Assembly: GCF_000208745.1 (NCBI RefSeq)
Contig: NC_030850.1
Location: 11,158,116 to 11,222,115, forward strand
DNA: 64,000 nt
Direction of reading: 5' to 3'
From: Theobroma cacao
Taxonomy: Eukaryota; Streptophyta; Magnoliopsida; Malvales; Malvaceae
The position numbers and the translations under genes are program-made. Shown here one piece after another: positions 26,096 to 37,306 of this stretch. Below the pieces are notes generated by a model. The model was not told the DNA's origin. It saw nothing but the letters and a program-made list of their open reading frames with translations, and ran no database searches. Numbering within the stretch: position 1 is the stretch's first letter; each line of letters begins with the position of its first letter.

Positions 26096-26569
26096 TCTCA
26101 CATATTGCCTGTTGTAGCACGACCATTTCGTACTTTGGATTCACATCTTTCTCCTTTCGATTCACCACCGTATCAGGGATTTCTGGTTTCACATCATTCT
26201 CCAAGCTTTCAAATTATCACGACTGGTTCCTCGTTTGGTTTAATATCACTCTTCTCCTATTATCTGAATGCCATGTCCCAAATCTCTGAAAAACCATCTC
26301 ATGCAACACTATTTTGTTTTGCACAAGTTTCGCAAAAAAAAAAAAAGATGTTTTGCACAAAATTAGATGTTCGCAAATTCTTTACATATTTATTTTCTCA
26401 TTTTTCGCTTGTTTGAGAGTGCGCGTTAACGAAGATGGCTCATTAAGAGCATTTTTATCCCCAAATCTATTCTCGTGACTAAAAATAGTTAAAATTATCT
26501 AGAAACTTATTTACAAAAACACGTTATTTTTAAGGGTTAAAAAATTTTTTTTTCTTAAAATATTAGCTA

Positions 26570-27070
26570 TTCTTGCAAGAGGAAAGCCATCCCACTACAA
26601 AGGTTCTTGGAGGTTAGTTGCAATTGTAGCAATGTTAATTGAAGCATCATTCGAATATTCATATATCTAACAAACCTTCACATTTTGAAAATTTCAAATA
26701 TATTTGATGCAATATATTAGAGTACTTGTATATATTTCTGAAAATGGTGTGGCTTGTTGACTAGCAAGCATTAAATCACGAGTGATTGATATATATCTTA
26801 CGATTTCAATATAATTGACTCCATATGTTATAGCAAAAATGAGTCATGGTGCAAAACAATCAATTCTGGCATTATAAGGTTTTTGCAATTCGGCAATAGT
26901 CTTGCAGAGGTTACTTTGAATACAATGTTTTGATCACGAAGAATGAACCTAGAGCCACCACCATGAAGACCAATTACATCCAGCGAAACAGAGTTTCCAT
27001 GAGTCATCAGATGCTAGAATCCATGAGACGCGATCCTCCAACATATCTTGGTTATTATGTAAGATTTGTA
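26570..27070 (-). pseudogene. RNase H-like relic, copy 1
   Basis: Collinear with the open RNase H-like frame at 33363-33923 (for example the AGCAATGTTA, AACCTTCACA and GGTGCAAAACAATCAATTC blocks), but broken by substitutions, stops and small indels. It starts right at the MULE target site, so it once adjoined the X8 3' flank. Homology continues past 27070 through GACCTTAAGAAGGCTAATGA to the 570-bp repeat unit. Confidence 0.75.
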
Positions 27071-27214
27071 GTGAAGAACTTGTTATCAAAAGATGGTTAA
27101 AGTGAGCACTCATAAGCAATATATGACCTTAAGAAGGCTAATGATTTTTACAAATCCACTCTATGAACATAATTAAGGAAAAAAAAAGTTATATATGATA
27201 AGAGGTACATTGGA

Positions 27215-27705
27215 ATGGCAACAAATTAGGTCAAAATACAATATCCAAAATATCGACACAAAATTTTTTATCATATTGATTTTAGTGAAGTATATTTCTT
27301 TTTAGTTATGGCAACAAATAAGATAATTAGTTTTTTTTCCTTCATAATTTACAAAGACCAACTATAGGATTTTTTTGCAATCTAGTACAACCAGCTATAA
27401 TAGGGATTGGTGGTCAACATGTTGATCTAGCACTATTAATGAGTAGGTTTTTCTTTTGGTGCACCATACTGAACTTGTAAGTGACTAGATTTAGTTACAT
27501 ATACTCTAGATGGGAACAATCAATGAAAAATGTGAGGATCTACTGCTATAGCAATCAGATCAGTAGTCGAGGATTATGTATGGAATTGGCATATAAAAAA
27601 AATTAATGAATAGTGACTTAATCATAAATCACGAGCGTCAAAGATGATAAAAAATATAATTGGCTATGTTAATTTTGATAATCTTTTTGGGTAAGGACAT
27701 TCTAT
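27215..27705. repeat. 570-bp repeat, single unit (cluster C)
   Basis: One diverged unit with landmark CAACATGTTGAT at 27415. It is closest to the unit at 41616-42780: both have GATCT(A/C)GCACTATTAATGAGTAG and GATGGGAACA(A/G)TCAATG where other units differ. That supports a shared segmental origin. Confidence 0.8.
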
Positions 27706-28079
27706 GTAAAATGTTTATAATCTTGTTGATATTTGATAACATCACACTTGTACATGAACATTTAAGTTAAGTACAAGAAATGGTTTTAACATATTGTTTT
27801 GTTACCTGCCCAAGATTTCGGTGGTAACAATTTGTACCCAATTTCAAGTGCAAATACCTAAACTCAAGGAATCTAGATGAATTACCTTGAGTAACAAATA
27901 GGGCAATGTGACAAGTAGAATAGGAACAGATAACCTGTTTTAGCAAAACCTCAATATCACTTAAAGTAAAAACATTATTCTCTCAGATGCAACAATGATG
28001 ATGGATGAAGATCCGTATGTTTAAAAATCTCCCTTAGATTTAGAGGTTCCACCTAGAGGTTCTAGTGGATACACATGAC

Positions 28080-28760
28080 AATTATAAATAATAAGTCCAA
28101 CCTTGCAACAATACTTACAGCCAATCATGCAACAATCAGAAAAGTTGTGACCTTTTTGGCGATAATTCTTACAGAACTTAGCTCCAGACTTATGGTTTGA
28201 TGGCCTAGAATGAGTTGTAGTAAGAGCAACGGCAGTTTGTGAAAATTTATCAAGGCCAAAATGCGTCTCCTCAAAAGTAGTTTCTTAGACAGTAGTATCT
28301 AGTGTCAAAAGTGGCATTCAATTAGCAATTATATATTGACAGCTTCATATTCTGGACGAAAATCTTTAATAACTCGAATACGATGAAGACAATTCTTATT
28401 GATTTTAACATGAGTAAATTAATTCCAAATACGTTAAACTTGGGTAAAAAATTTGATCATTTCTAGGTTGGATTGTTATTTGAGAAGTAGTCCACAACTG
28501 ATAATAGTGAGCTAGTCTAGAAAATTTATATCTAGTGGCTTGAAAATCCCAAATCACTTTCCTTGTCACAAAATCAGCAAATTGAATGTGACTAGTAGGA
28601 ACAGAGGTGTTAATAAAACCACGTCAGGATATGATGATTTTTGCTATGCTAATCTTCGAGTAGCAATCTCATCAACCCCACTTGTAGGTTGAACAATGTC
28701 CTTGGTGACATTGCACCAAAGTTTGCATCCAATCAAAAAAGTTCGGATCCATAGATTGTA
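28080..28760 (-). pseudogene. Degraded copia-type gag relic
   Basis: On the minus strand a zinc-knuckle-like CKNYRQKGHNFSDC is readable near 28150-28190, and the surrounding minus-strand sequence resembles copia gag. Many stops and frameshifts; no LTRs identified. Assignment is tentative. Confidence 0.35.
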
Positions 28761-28769
28761 AGAAATTAC

Positions 28770-30389
28770 ATACTTCTCATATTTCCTTGTATATAATAGT
28801 ACTATTGAATTTTATAGTTGTTACATAAATAAGAACTTATTTTTTTAAAAAAAAAATAAACTTAAAACAAGATTAGAATAACATTTTAAAAATTAGATTC
28901 AAATAGGTAATCAATCACACTTAAATAAAAAAAAATAATGACGACTCCATCACACATCGAGTGATTGGATTTTCAAACTTGTACATTAGGACATCGTTCA
29001 TTAAATTGTGTTTTCTCACAAAATTATTTTAACTATGGATCACATTTGAATAACATTAAAAAATAAATTACAAGAACTTTTATGCAAATAAACTTTAAGT
29101 TAATTTATTTATTTTAAAATATATAAAAAAATAAATAGTAGAATATTATTTATTTATTTTTCTTAACTTAATTCTCGCTAAAATAATCTTAACTTAATGT
29201 ATATTGGTCCCCTCACTTTTAATCTCGGCTTTGTCCTAAGAAGATTTGAAATAATTTAAAAAGTTAGGAAAGAAAAAAAAAATCAAAATTTTTAAGTCGT
29301 GAATTAAATAAAAAATTAAAAAAAAATCATAAACTAATGATTAATCTACATTTGGAATTCATTGTTCAGCCTTATTAAGGGTGCTATTGTGACCTTTCTA
29401 TAAAGTCAATCAACTAAAGTTAAAGGGTTTTACAGTAAGCTGATACACCTCCAGCACGTAGGTGACATTCGTTTTTTCATTTCCAGTTATCTTCCCCTTT
29501 TTTTTCTTTTACTTGTCTTTCTTGTTCTCTTTCCTTCACATGCTTCCCAACCTTCCTACCCTCCCCACTAGAAATTAATTTAAATAATTATACCTTTTCT
29601 TTATTTGGTATTCTAGTTGTTAATATAACTAGTGGAAAAGCTACGCAGCAGGTTTATAGAATTTTATAAAGACTTATATAGATGTATTTTTCACAAAATG
29701 TATTAGGTTTACGAAATTTTATAAACTTTGATGTTGATTGTAAATGGATAGTAAAAAAGTATGCATCAACGGTAAAAATTGTGGGTGTTCTTTCTAAATG
29801 TGTTATGATGAAATCAACATAACTAAAAAGGAGTCAAAGGAAAAGAAGAATGGAAGAAAAAACAAAAATCCTGTGATGCATTTGAAATTTTCTATGAAAA
29901 GCTGGAAAAGACCCTCCCTTTGAAAAAGAAAACCGAAAACATACGTTAGATTGGATTCACCTTTTTAAAAATTGTGTATCATTGTTATCAATTGTGAATA
30001 TTATCATTGATATAATAAAATCAATATACTTTAGTTCTTGATGACTGATATTTAACATGTCTATAAATAACATTTGTGATATAACTGACGCCAAATATAA
30101 GATTCTAACAATATTCAACGCAAAGAAGTCAGTATATTCTTTCAATTTAGGAGTATACTGCTTTGTAATTAACTCAAGATTTTTGTTTTGATCATCCATA
30201 ACTGCATAAAGAGACTGGTTCCATAATATTGTTGCTCCTTAATGAAAAGCCAAGTTGCTATCATTATTTTTACCTCCTCCTCTGTCTCATTATTTTACCT
30301 CCTCTAAACAATTTCTAATGGTAAAAAAAATGAAGTAATGAATTTGGTATCTACACGAGTACAATGACAGAATATTTTATGCCAAAAAG

Positions 30390-30425
<36 letters not shown>

Positions 30426-30730
30426 AAAAAACAAATTGCACTGGTTTATACTTGAAAGAGTTTTCATGCATTTATATTGAACATACATACCACAACTTCT
30501 CAATTTACGAGCATTTAATAGTAAAAAATCTACATTAGAAGTATTGCTGAAATCCCAACAATTCATAATAGGAACCATAAATCTAAATACATTAGCAATC
30601 AAGTAACTTCAAAGACTGTGATAAATTCGCTGAAATCCCTATATATTTCCGAAACCTCCGGAACCTAGCTAGTGAAAGCCAAGCATGAATGAGCAAAATG
30701 ACATGTGATAAATTTGCAGCTAATCAAGTA
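28770..30730. other. AT-rich spacer with microsatellite
   Basis: No gene recognised. An 80-codon minus-strand frame (29957-30199) has no known domain. A (TA)n microsatellite lies at 30390-30422. Confidence 0.6.
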
Positions 30731-30732
30731 AC

Positions 30733-31125
30733 TTCAGAGACTTCAATTATAGTTAGAACCTTATCAAATTTCTTTGCTCGAATAAAAGCTTTCATGACCG
30801 TGCTATAAGCAATCACATTGGGGCTAATACCCTTCAAAACAATTAGAAAATCAAAATTAGAAAAAAAGTATCCCGAAAGATTAATTAATGGGGGAAATCA
30901 AGAGTCCTACATTACGAATTATCATGCCTACCCTAAAATGAAAAAATAAAGACAAAACAAAAACACTAATTCACCCATATCCATGCATAACATAAAGGGC
31001 TCGCACTCTCTTATATGGTGGTAAATAGATAATGCCTCCTCATGTCTCCCAGCTATACCAAAGGCATTGATCAACACATTCAGCATCACAATGTTGGGTT
31101 CAAAGCCTCTTGCCTCCACGATTAA
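30733..31125 (-). pseudogene. PPR protein C-terminal fragment
   Basis: Two pentatricopeptide repeat pieces on the minus strand. 31119 to about 31010 reads MEARGFEPNIVMLNVLINAF then GIAGRHEEALSIYHHIRE, a full PPR helix pair. After an interrupting stretch (a probable intron with a weak donor), 30845-30733 reads GISPNVIAYSTVMKAFIRAK then KFDKVLTI, the next repeat, followed by a stop. PPR proteins bind organellar RNA. Only about two repeats remain and no upstream repeat array is present within the next 2 kb, so this is probably a truncated copy rather than a working gene. Confidence 0.7.
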
Positions 31126-33260
31126 AAGAATCTTAACTGTCTATTCACAAAACCTCTACAAAACAAAAAGGTTTATAAACCACGCATGGAAAACGAAATT
31201 TCATCCTTTTATCCAATAAATTTTATAGTCACCAACTTGAACTTAAACGTAGTGACTCACCAAAGAATAACCATGTTGTTTGCTGAAAAACATAGGAGAA
31301 AATAGTTAGGAACAACAAGATAATCTTAAAATTGTAAAAAAATCTACAACAAAGGTGAAATAAAAACACTCATCATAGCCGCATTCTTTTTAACAAATTA
31401 AAAAGTAGAAGAAAGAGAGAGAAAAAGTTACTGGCAAGCAAGGTACCACGACCATTAAAGAAAATTCATTTCATGAGGCCAATATTCTCAACTGCTTCCC
31501 TTAACTTATTGCTGATAAGAAAATGAATGTGTACATACATAATTAAGAAAACAGAAAAGCATATTTTAAACATAAGAGATGAATGTTGGCATATATGGTG
31601 AAAACCTAATCATTCCCACTGAAATCACCTGCTTACATTTCTTGTTGATTCCTATATGTATCAAGTATTTTGGATTACCCATAATCCTCCCCTTGTCTTA
31701 ATTTTACATAATTTAACATTAATAAAATGATTTAGTTATACATATGACTAATGTAGACAATGGGTTCCTAGATCTTCCACTATAGTAAGGTCACAAATGA
31801 AAGATGGAATTAAGAAATTGACTCATAATTAGGAAACATCCATTTGCATCAGTTCTGCATACATGCCAGTAACAGAAGTTGTAAATTTGGGCAAGAGAGA
31901 TTTAGTCAAATAATCGAAAGGTTAACCTACACGGAAATGAGAGAAAGAGGACTTCCTTTCAATATGATTTAGTTTCGGGTGGGAAGGGATTGAGGAGTTA
32001 ATGTCAGAAAAGCAGTGGAGAATAATATTTGAAATCAAAATCTCGGATTTGAGAGTAGTTCATGAATCTCACAGGCACACTGAGATGTAATCTTCCCTGA
32101 TTTCATCTTAAGCTTTTGTCTAACCACTAAAACCTGTCATAAGTCTAAAAACTCAAAATTCCATAGTTTTATAATGTCATTTGGGTGATGTTAATAAAAA
32201 ATATAAACTAAATCAAATTGCTTAAGTTACTAAACAGAGAAATTTATGTCATGAGTTCAGCAAAGCATATGATAACCATAACCAGAAACAATACATACAA
32301 TCAGTTTAAATTTTCTGAAAAAAGCTTCTGAGCTTTATTACTTCAATCAAGTAAACCCATCAAGTCATTCCCTTTTCTATTAACTAAAATTCAGCCATCA
32401 AAACATCTTAAAGACGCTAAAAAGTCATCACATTTGTTATTTGTAACAATTACACTACAAAAGTAGTAAAATTTTTTAAAATAACAACAATCAAGAAGCC
32501 AAAACAAACCATTTTAAGGTCTTGTTCGGCATTAGTGGAAACAAAGTCTCGTTCTTGAAGCTTTCCAGGTAGGAAATTCTTCTTCTTGGAAAGAGTTTTA
32601 GTGGGCTTTGACAAATCCAACAACAACTCAAATATGAAACACAGTATGATGCCTGGAATAATGTTTTCTGGTCTGAAACTCATCCCTAGTAGTTCTCTTT
32701 CCTACTTCTGCAGCTGTTGATATTGCACCAAAAAACCAATTAAAAAAAAGATCTTGAAAAAAAAGCCGACTCAAAAGAAACGAAAATAAAGAGAAAGTAA
32801 TACCAAGTAAAAAATAGCCGAAGAAAGTAAAAAAGAAAATGTCGTTGCTCCAAGTTCTCCTCTCCCGTTTTCTTCATGCTTTCTTCTTTCACAACACAAA
32901 CAACTCATTTTTCTGCAATCTAGAAGCTTCTAGCTTCTCTCATTAATCAAATTTGCCTCGTGATTATCACCGTCACCATGCCCAAAGAAATCTACATGTC
33001 AAATGTTCAAAATGCCCATTGTAAAAGACGTAAAATGACCATAATATCATCGACCTGTCTAAGCATGAGATGGCAAGCATGGGCGGAAGGAGGGAGGTGA
33101 GGAAGAAAGGAGAAAAAATAAATTAAAAAGTTGAAAATACCCTTCCAACATGTTAAAATATCAAAGACATATGTTAGATGTAAAAGATATATGTAGGTAG
33201 GATTCATTATACTTTAAATTTAGATTTTTGAAAAGTTTGGTGAAAAATAATATACATTGT
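31126..33260. other. Spacer upstream of the PPR fragment
   Basis: No gene recognised. A minus-strand frame at 32450-32683 has no known domain; a 5' exon of the PPR locus cannot be excluded. Confidence 0.5.
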
Positions 33261-33264
33261 AATA

Positions 33265-33405
33265 TTTTTTTCATGTTCATAACTTTCAACCCATTGATAT
33301 GCATTTGTAAAATCGATTAATTTTATTAAAATGATGAGCAAAAGAAAAGATCAAGAAACAAATTAAGAAATCCAACGACCAATTACATTAGTAACTAAGA
33401 TATTA
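33265..33405 (+). repeat. Second copy of X8 gene 3' flank
   Basis: Matches 16013-16148: shared blocks CATAACTTTCAACC, GCATTTGTAAAAT, AAAGATCAAGAA and ATTACATTAGTAA. It leads straight into the RNase H-like sequence with no insertion, giving the empty-site version of the MULE target. Confidence 0.8.
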
Positions 33406-33923
33406 GTTATTTCCACAGGAGGATAGTCATCCCAAAGCGAAGGTTCGTCAAGTTCAGTTGAGATTCTAGCAATGTTATTTGCAGCTTCATTGGAATATTC
33501 GAATATTTGGCGAACCTTCACACTTCGAAAACTCTTAATATATTTAAAGCAATCTACCAGAATCCTTTGACATATTTTTGAAAAAGGTATGGTTTGACCT
33601 ACAAGCATTCGGATCACGGTTGATTGATCTCCTTCAATTTCAATATAATCGACGCCATACTTTATAGCAATAATAAACCCACGGTGCAAAGCAATCAATT
33701 CCGCCATTATAAGGCTTCTGCAATCTTTCAGCGGTGTTACATAGGCTGCTTTGAATATGCCATTTTGATCACGAAGAACGCACCCAGAACCACCACCATC
33801 AGGACCAATACATCCAGCGAAATTGAGTCTCCATGAGTCATCAGATGATGGAATCCATGCGACGTGATGCACTGGCATATCTTGGTTACTCTGCAAGATC
33901 TTATTTGAAGAATTTGTTATCAA
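33363..33923 (-). CDS. RNase H-like (RVT_3) domain protein, single-exon fragment
   Basis: A 186-residue open frame. It resembles the plant RNase H-like domain found in LINE-derived and domesticated proteins: WRLNFAGCIGPDGGGSG, then VLRDQNG, AELIALHRGF and IEIEGDQSTVI. The family's first catalytic Asp (normally in an N-x-D-G context) is Ala here (NFAGC), while the Glu of AELIALHRG and the Asp of EGDQS are present, so activity is doubtful. No reverse transcriptase or upstream gene is attached. The frame is open, but the paralogue at 26570-27070 is dead, so this copy is probably also non-functional or simply younger in decay. Confidence 0.55.
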   Translation of the reverse strand: MITNSSNKILQSNQDMPVHHVAWIPSSDDSWRLNFAGCIGPDGGGSGCVLRDQNGIFKAAYVTPLKDCRSLIMAELIALHRGFIIAIKYGVDYIEIEGDQSTVIRMLVGQTIPFSKICQRILVDCFKYIKSFRSVKVRQIFEYSNEAANNIARISTELDEPSLWDDYPPVEITNILVTNVIGRWIS

Positions 33924-34095
33924 AATTTATGGTGTCAAGTAAACTTGAGATAAAATATGCTTGAAATGAGCACTCACTAGCAATATTTATATACGACCTT
34001 AAGAAGGCTAATGATTTGTCCAAATTCACTTTATGAACATAATTTTGGAAAAAAAGTTATATATGGTAAGATATTCTTGCAAACAATAAGAAATA

Positions 34096-36831
34096 TGTCA
34101 CGACCCGGAACTCCCATTGAGCCCGTGACAACCGCCGCGAAGCCTCGATAGACATTCTTCCCCCGAACGCCTTTCGAGACCTCGCAAGGCTTTTGTACCA
34201 GTTTTTCCATTCCTCTCTCTCTTTCCTTTCTTTTTTTTTTTGAATAATAAAATAAACTAAAATATAATTAAATATTCTATTTTCATGTAAAACAATATAT
34301 ATATATATATGTATATTTTTGAAACATCAAAAAAAATTAATTTTCTGCACATAAAATAAAATAAATTTATACATACTATAACATAAAAAACTAGAGTATG
34401 CAATTTAAATACAATGACACGTGGGCCCCCAAATAACTGAGAAAATTTAAGTTTATAACCTTGCTTTCTAGGATGCAACTCCGAAATTTACTTCTCGATG
34501 CAATTGACAGTCTACTGCCTATTCTGAGCCTGAAAAATGTATAGGAAGAAGGGGTGAGATTATAAAATCCCAGTGAGTAGACAAACATCATCAAAATAAT
34601 CTAAAGCCGAGTAATAGGAGACAATTAAAATAATTCATCTCAACCCATATAAATAATTGGATTTCATCTAATTACTCAACATGGCTTATGCACTTTTCAA
34701 AAACTTGGCCCTTGCCAAAAATCCATTCTCGGGGATACCTCGCGAAAGCATCTTACCGAGACCGCCAAGGCTGTTTATTGTCACACACACAAACACATTT
34801 CACCTCTGACAACACAGCCGTTCCTTGGCGTTGGCTGAGTCCCAGTTTCACGTGGTGGCCAGCGTGAAGTGTACTCAAATCCTACCTCGGGAGTTATCCT
34901 ACGCGCCTCTCCAATCGAGGTAAGCTCAATAATTGGGAACCGTGCCCCTCTAATTAGGCTGGCCCACGGAACCCCCGTCACTGCAGTGCCCACTTTATAA
35001 TCCACCAACCAATAAAATCACAATAGTATGACATGGCTCACTTAACACATTCAAGGCAAATCAAAGCAGTTCACATATTCTTTAAATCATAAAAATAACC
35101 AGTCATACCCACATTTATCATAAGCCATTTAATGTAAAATCATGGATAAACAACACAATCATAGTATAGGTCTCCAATTACTCTATTTTTGAAATCATTA
35201 TTAAATTTTCAAAAATTTTATAAAATTATTTTATAAAATCCCATTTTCCCATAAAACACAATAATTTTCCAATTAAACCATTTTTCCATAAAATCACACA
35301 ATTAAATAAATCTACTCTAGATAATTAAGACGATAGTAAGTTTACTCACTGTACTAGGAGTAGATATACTCCTATTCTCGGTCCTCGGGTGTAGTCTTTT
35401 ACCCGTATCAGATAGCTCACCACCTATCCACAATACATGACACAAAAAATTCAATAATTTGTGTCAAATCAATATATATTATTTCAGGCTCTTATCCATG
35501 CGTATGCACTAGATAGGGTGTGAAATGTTTGGACAATCGCTTAATCACAGTGTCCGACCTAACTCGCCTATACACGGTGTAAATTTCTAAAATCTCCAAT
35601 TCAACTCCAATTCCATCCATTTCAATTTCAATTATCCAATTATATCCACAATACCTCAATGACTATGAATGTGGTCCAATTTATCAGTTCGGATCACAAA
35701 TTACGCTTTTACCCCTAGTGGGTAAAAATTTCAATTTTTTTGCACCAAAAATTCCCATTTAATTTCCAACCTCATAATTCATCATTTTTCCATCTAATTC
35801 TCTTAAAATAAAGTCAACCTCATCCTCACACACCATTGGCTAGATTCGGCCTAGAGAAATTCATGGAGAAAATGAATATTTTTCTTGTTGTTTTACTCAT
35901 AAACATGCTAAACTAACACTAAACACTAACATAGTTCAAAATCAAATTAATCTAACAACTTTCTCTCTCTAAACCCATATGATCAGATTTGAATCCATCA
36001 TCAAAACACATAATTTAACCATGGAAAATAAGGAGAAATGCATGGAAATGATAAATCTTAAGCTAAGCTTGAAAAATCATACCTTTAAACACTTGATTCC
36101 TTGAAAAATCACACTTTTTCTTTGAATTTTCTCACTCTAGGGTTTGTTCTTATTTCTCTCTCTCTCCTGCTGGTTTTGGCTGACCCTCCCAATGAAGAAT
36201 TCTGGAATTTTCAAGCCTTTTAATAGGCTTAATAAAATATTATTATTTTATTTACCTTTTGAATATTTTATTATTTTATTTTTTTCTAGCCATCTTTTTG
36301 ACTTTCTTTTTCTACCACTCAATCCTCTTCACTTATCCATGTCTTCCATGAAATTTCTAGACTTTTCCAAAGTTTTGGTGGAGTAAATTTTTAAAAATTA
36401 CACTTTTACCCCCGTAAAGTGAAAAATTACATTTTTACCCCAAAAACTGAAAAATTGCCCATAGACATATTTTTCATCCCTTATACTCATACCATTCTCC
36501 AATTTGTCAAATGTGATCTAAATTCTCTCAAAATCTCAAAATTTATCCGTGAGTGGAAAAATTACGATTTTGCCCCTAGATAGTGAAAATTTTGATTTGA
36601 CTCCAAATTGATCCTCGAACTCCGAATTACCATTTTGAGTCATCCCTGAACTGTGAAACTCTTAATTTCACCTTAAAATTCCTATTTGAACTAGTTCGAG
36701 GCTTAATCGACTCAATGGTACCATTAGGGGCAATATCGTCTTTTAACAATTTCTCGAACTTCCTAAATATACAAACATTCTATCGAGCATGTAAATGACG
36801 TAATAATTATTTTACAAAGCAGGGTTTGACA
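34096..36831 (-). repeat. 3' LTR of the gag-only element
   Basis: Begins TGTCACGACCCGGAACTCCC and ends GGGTTTGACA on the plus strand, so it has TG...CA ends. Nearly identical to 38870-41610. It holds a short TA-rich microsatellite near 34300. Confidence 0.93.
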
Positions 36832-36832
36832 A

Positions 36833-36845
36833 CACTACCCCCCTT
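36833..36845 (-). other. Polypurine tract of the gag-only element
   Basis: AAGGGGGGTAGTG on the minus strand directly beside the 3' LTR, the expected place for plus-strand priming. Confidence 0.75.
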
Positions 36846-37306
36846 AAAAAAAAATTTTGTCCCCAAAATTTCACTTATCAAACTCCAAGAAAAGATAGGG
36901 GTATTAGCTTTTATCCAATATTCAACATCTCATGTCATCTCCTTCGTTTGAGCATTCTTCCACAATCCTTTAACTATTGAGATGTTCTTTTCGTTGCTCT
37001 ACCTACATCACTCATCATACATGAAATTTAAATCTTGAACCACTCAGGATCATTCTTCACTTTAGTTACCCATATTACTAATCCCTACACATGTGGGGTT
37101 GCACTTTCATTCTCATCAATGCCTCAAAGATTCATCTTTCATGTCTTATGCATTTCTGAACTCCAATTTCCACAATACATTAAGAAAATTCCATAGCGAT
37201 ATTTTACATAAACTCATTTATTATATTATTCTTAAAAGCTTTATTTACACTCTCAGAACTTAGTATTTACATCTCTTATCATTATCTTACATTTCCACCT
37301 AACTTT

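Larger units (their letters stand above)
16149..26554. mobile_element. Ulp1-carrying Mutator-like element (KI-MULE type), 10.4 kb
   Basis: Flanked by a perfect 9-bp duplication, TTAAAATAT (16140-16148 and 26555-26563), the length expected for Mutator. The two ends align as inverted repeats without gaps over about 110 bp at roughly 60 percent identity; matching blocks include CTGTTTTTAGCC at the left and CTATTTTTAGTC at the right in inverse orientation. Longer, better-matched inverted repeats lie further in (16560-16920 versus 24975-25330). Inside are a mudrA-type transposase on the plus strand and a DUF1985+Ulp1 protease gene on the minus strand. Plant MULEs that captured a ULP-like peptidase are known (Kaonashi/KI-MULE type). 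The surrounding DNA is collinear with 33265-33923, which lacks the insertion, so the boundaries are supported independently. Confidence 0.9.

Noticed and set aside
34257..35008. Frames inside the LTRs of the gag-only element, repeated at 39189-39788
   Set aside because: Identical in both LTRs and without any domain; they are LTR sequence.
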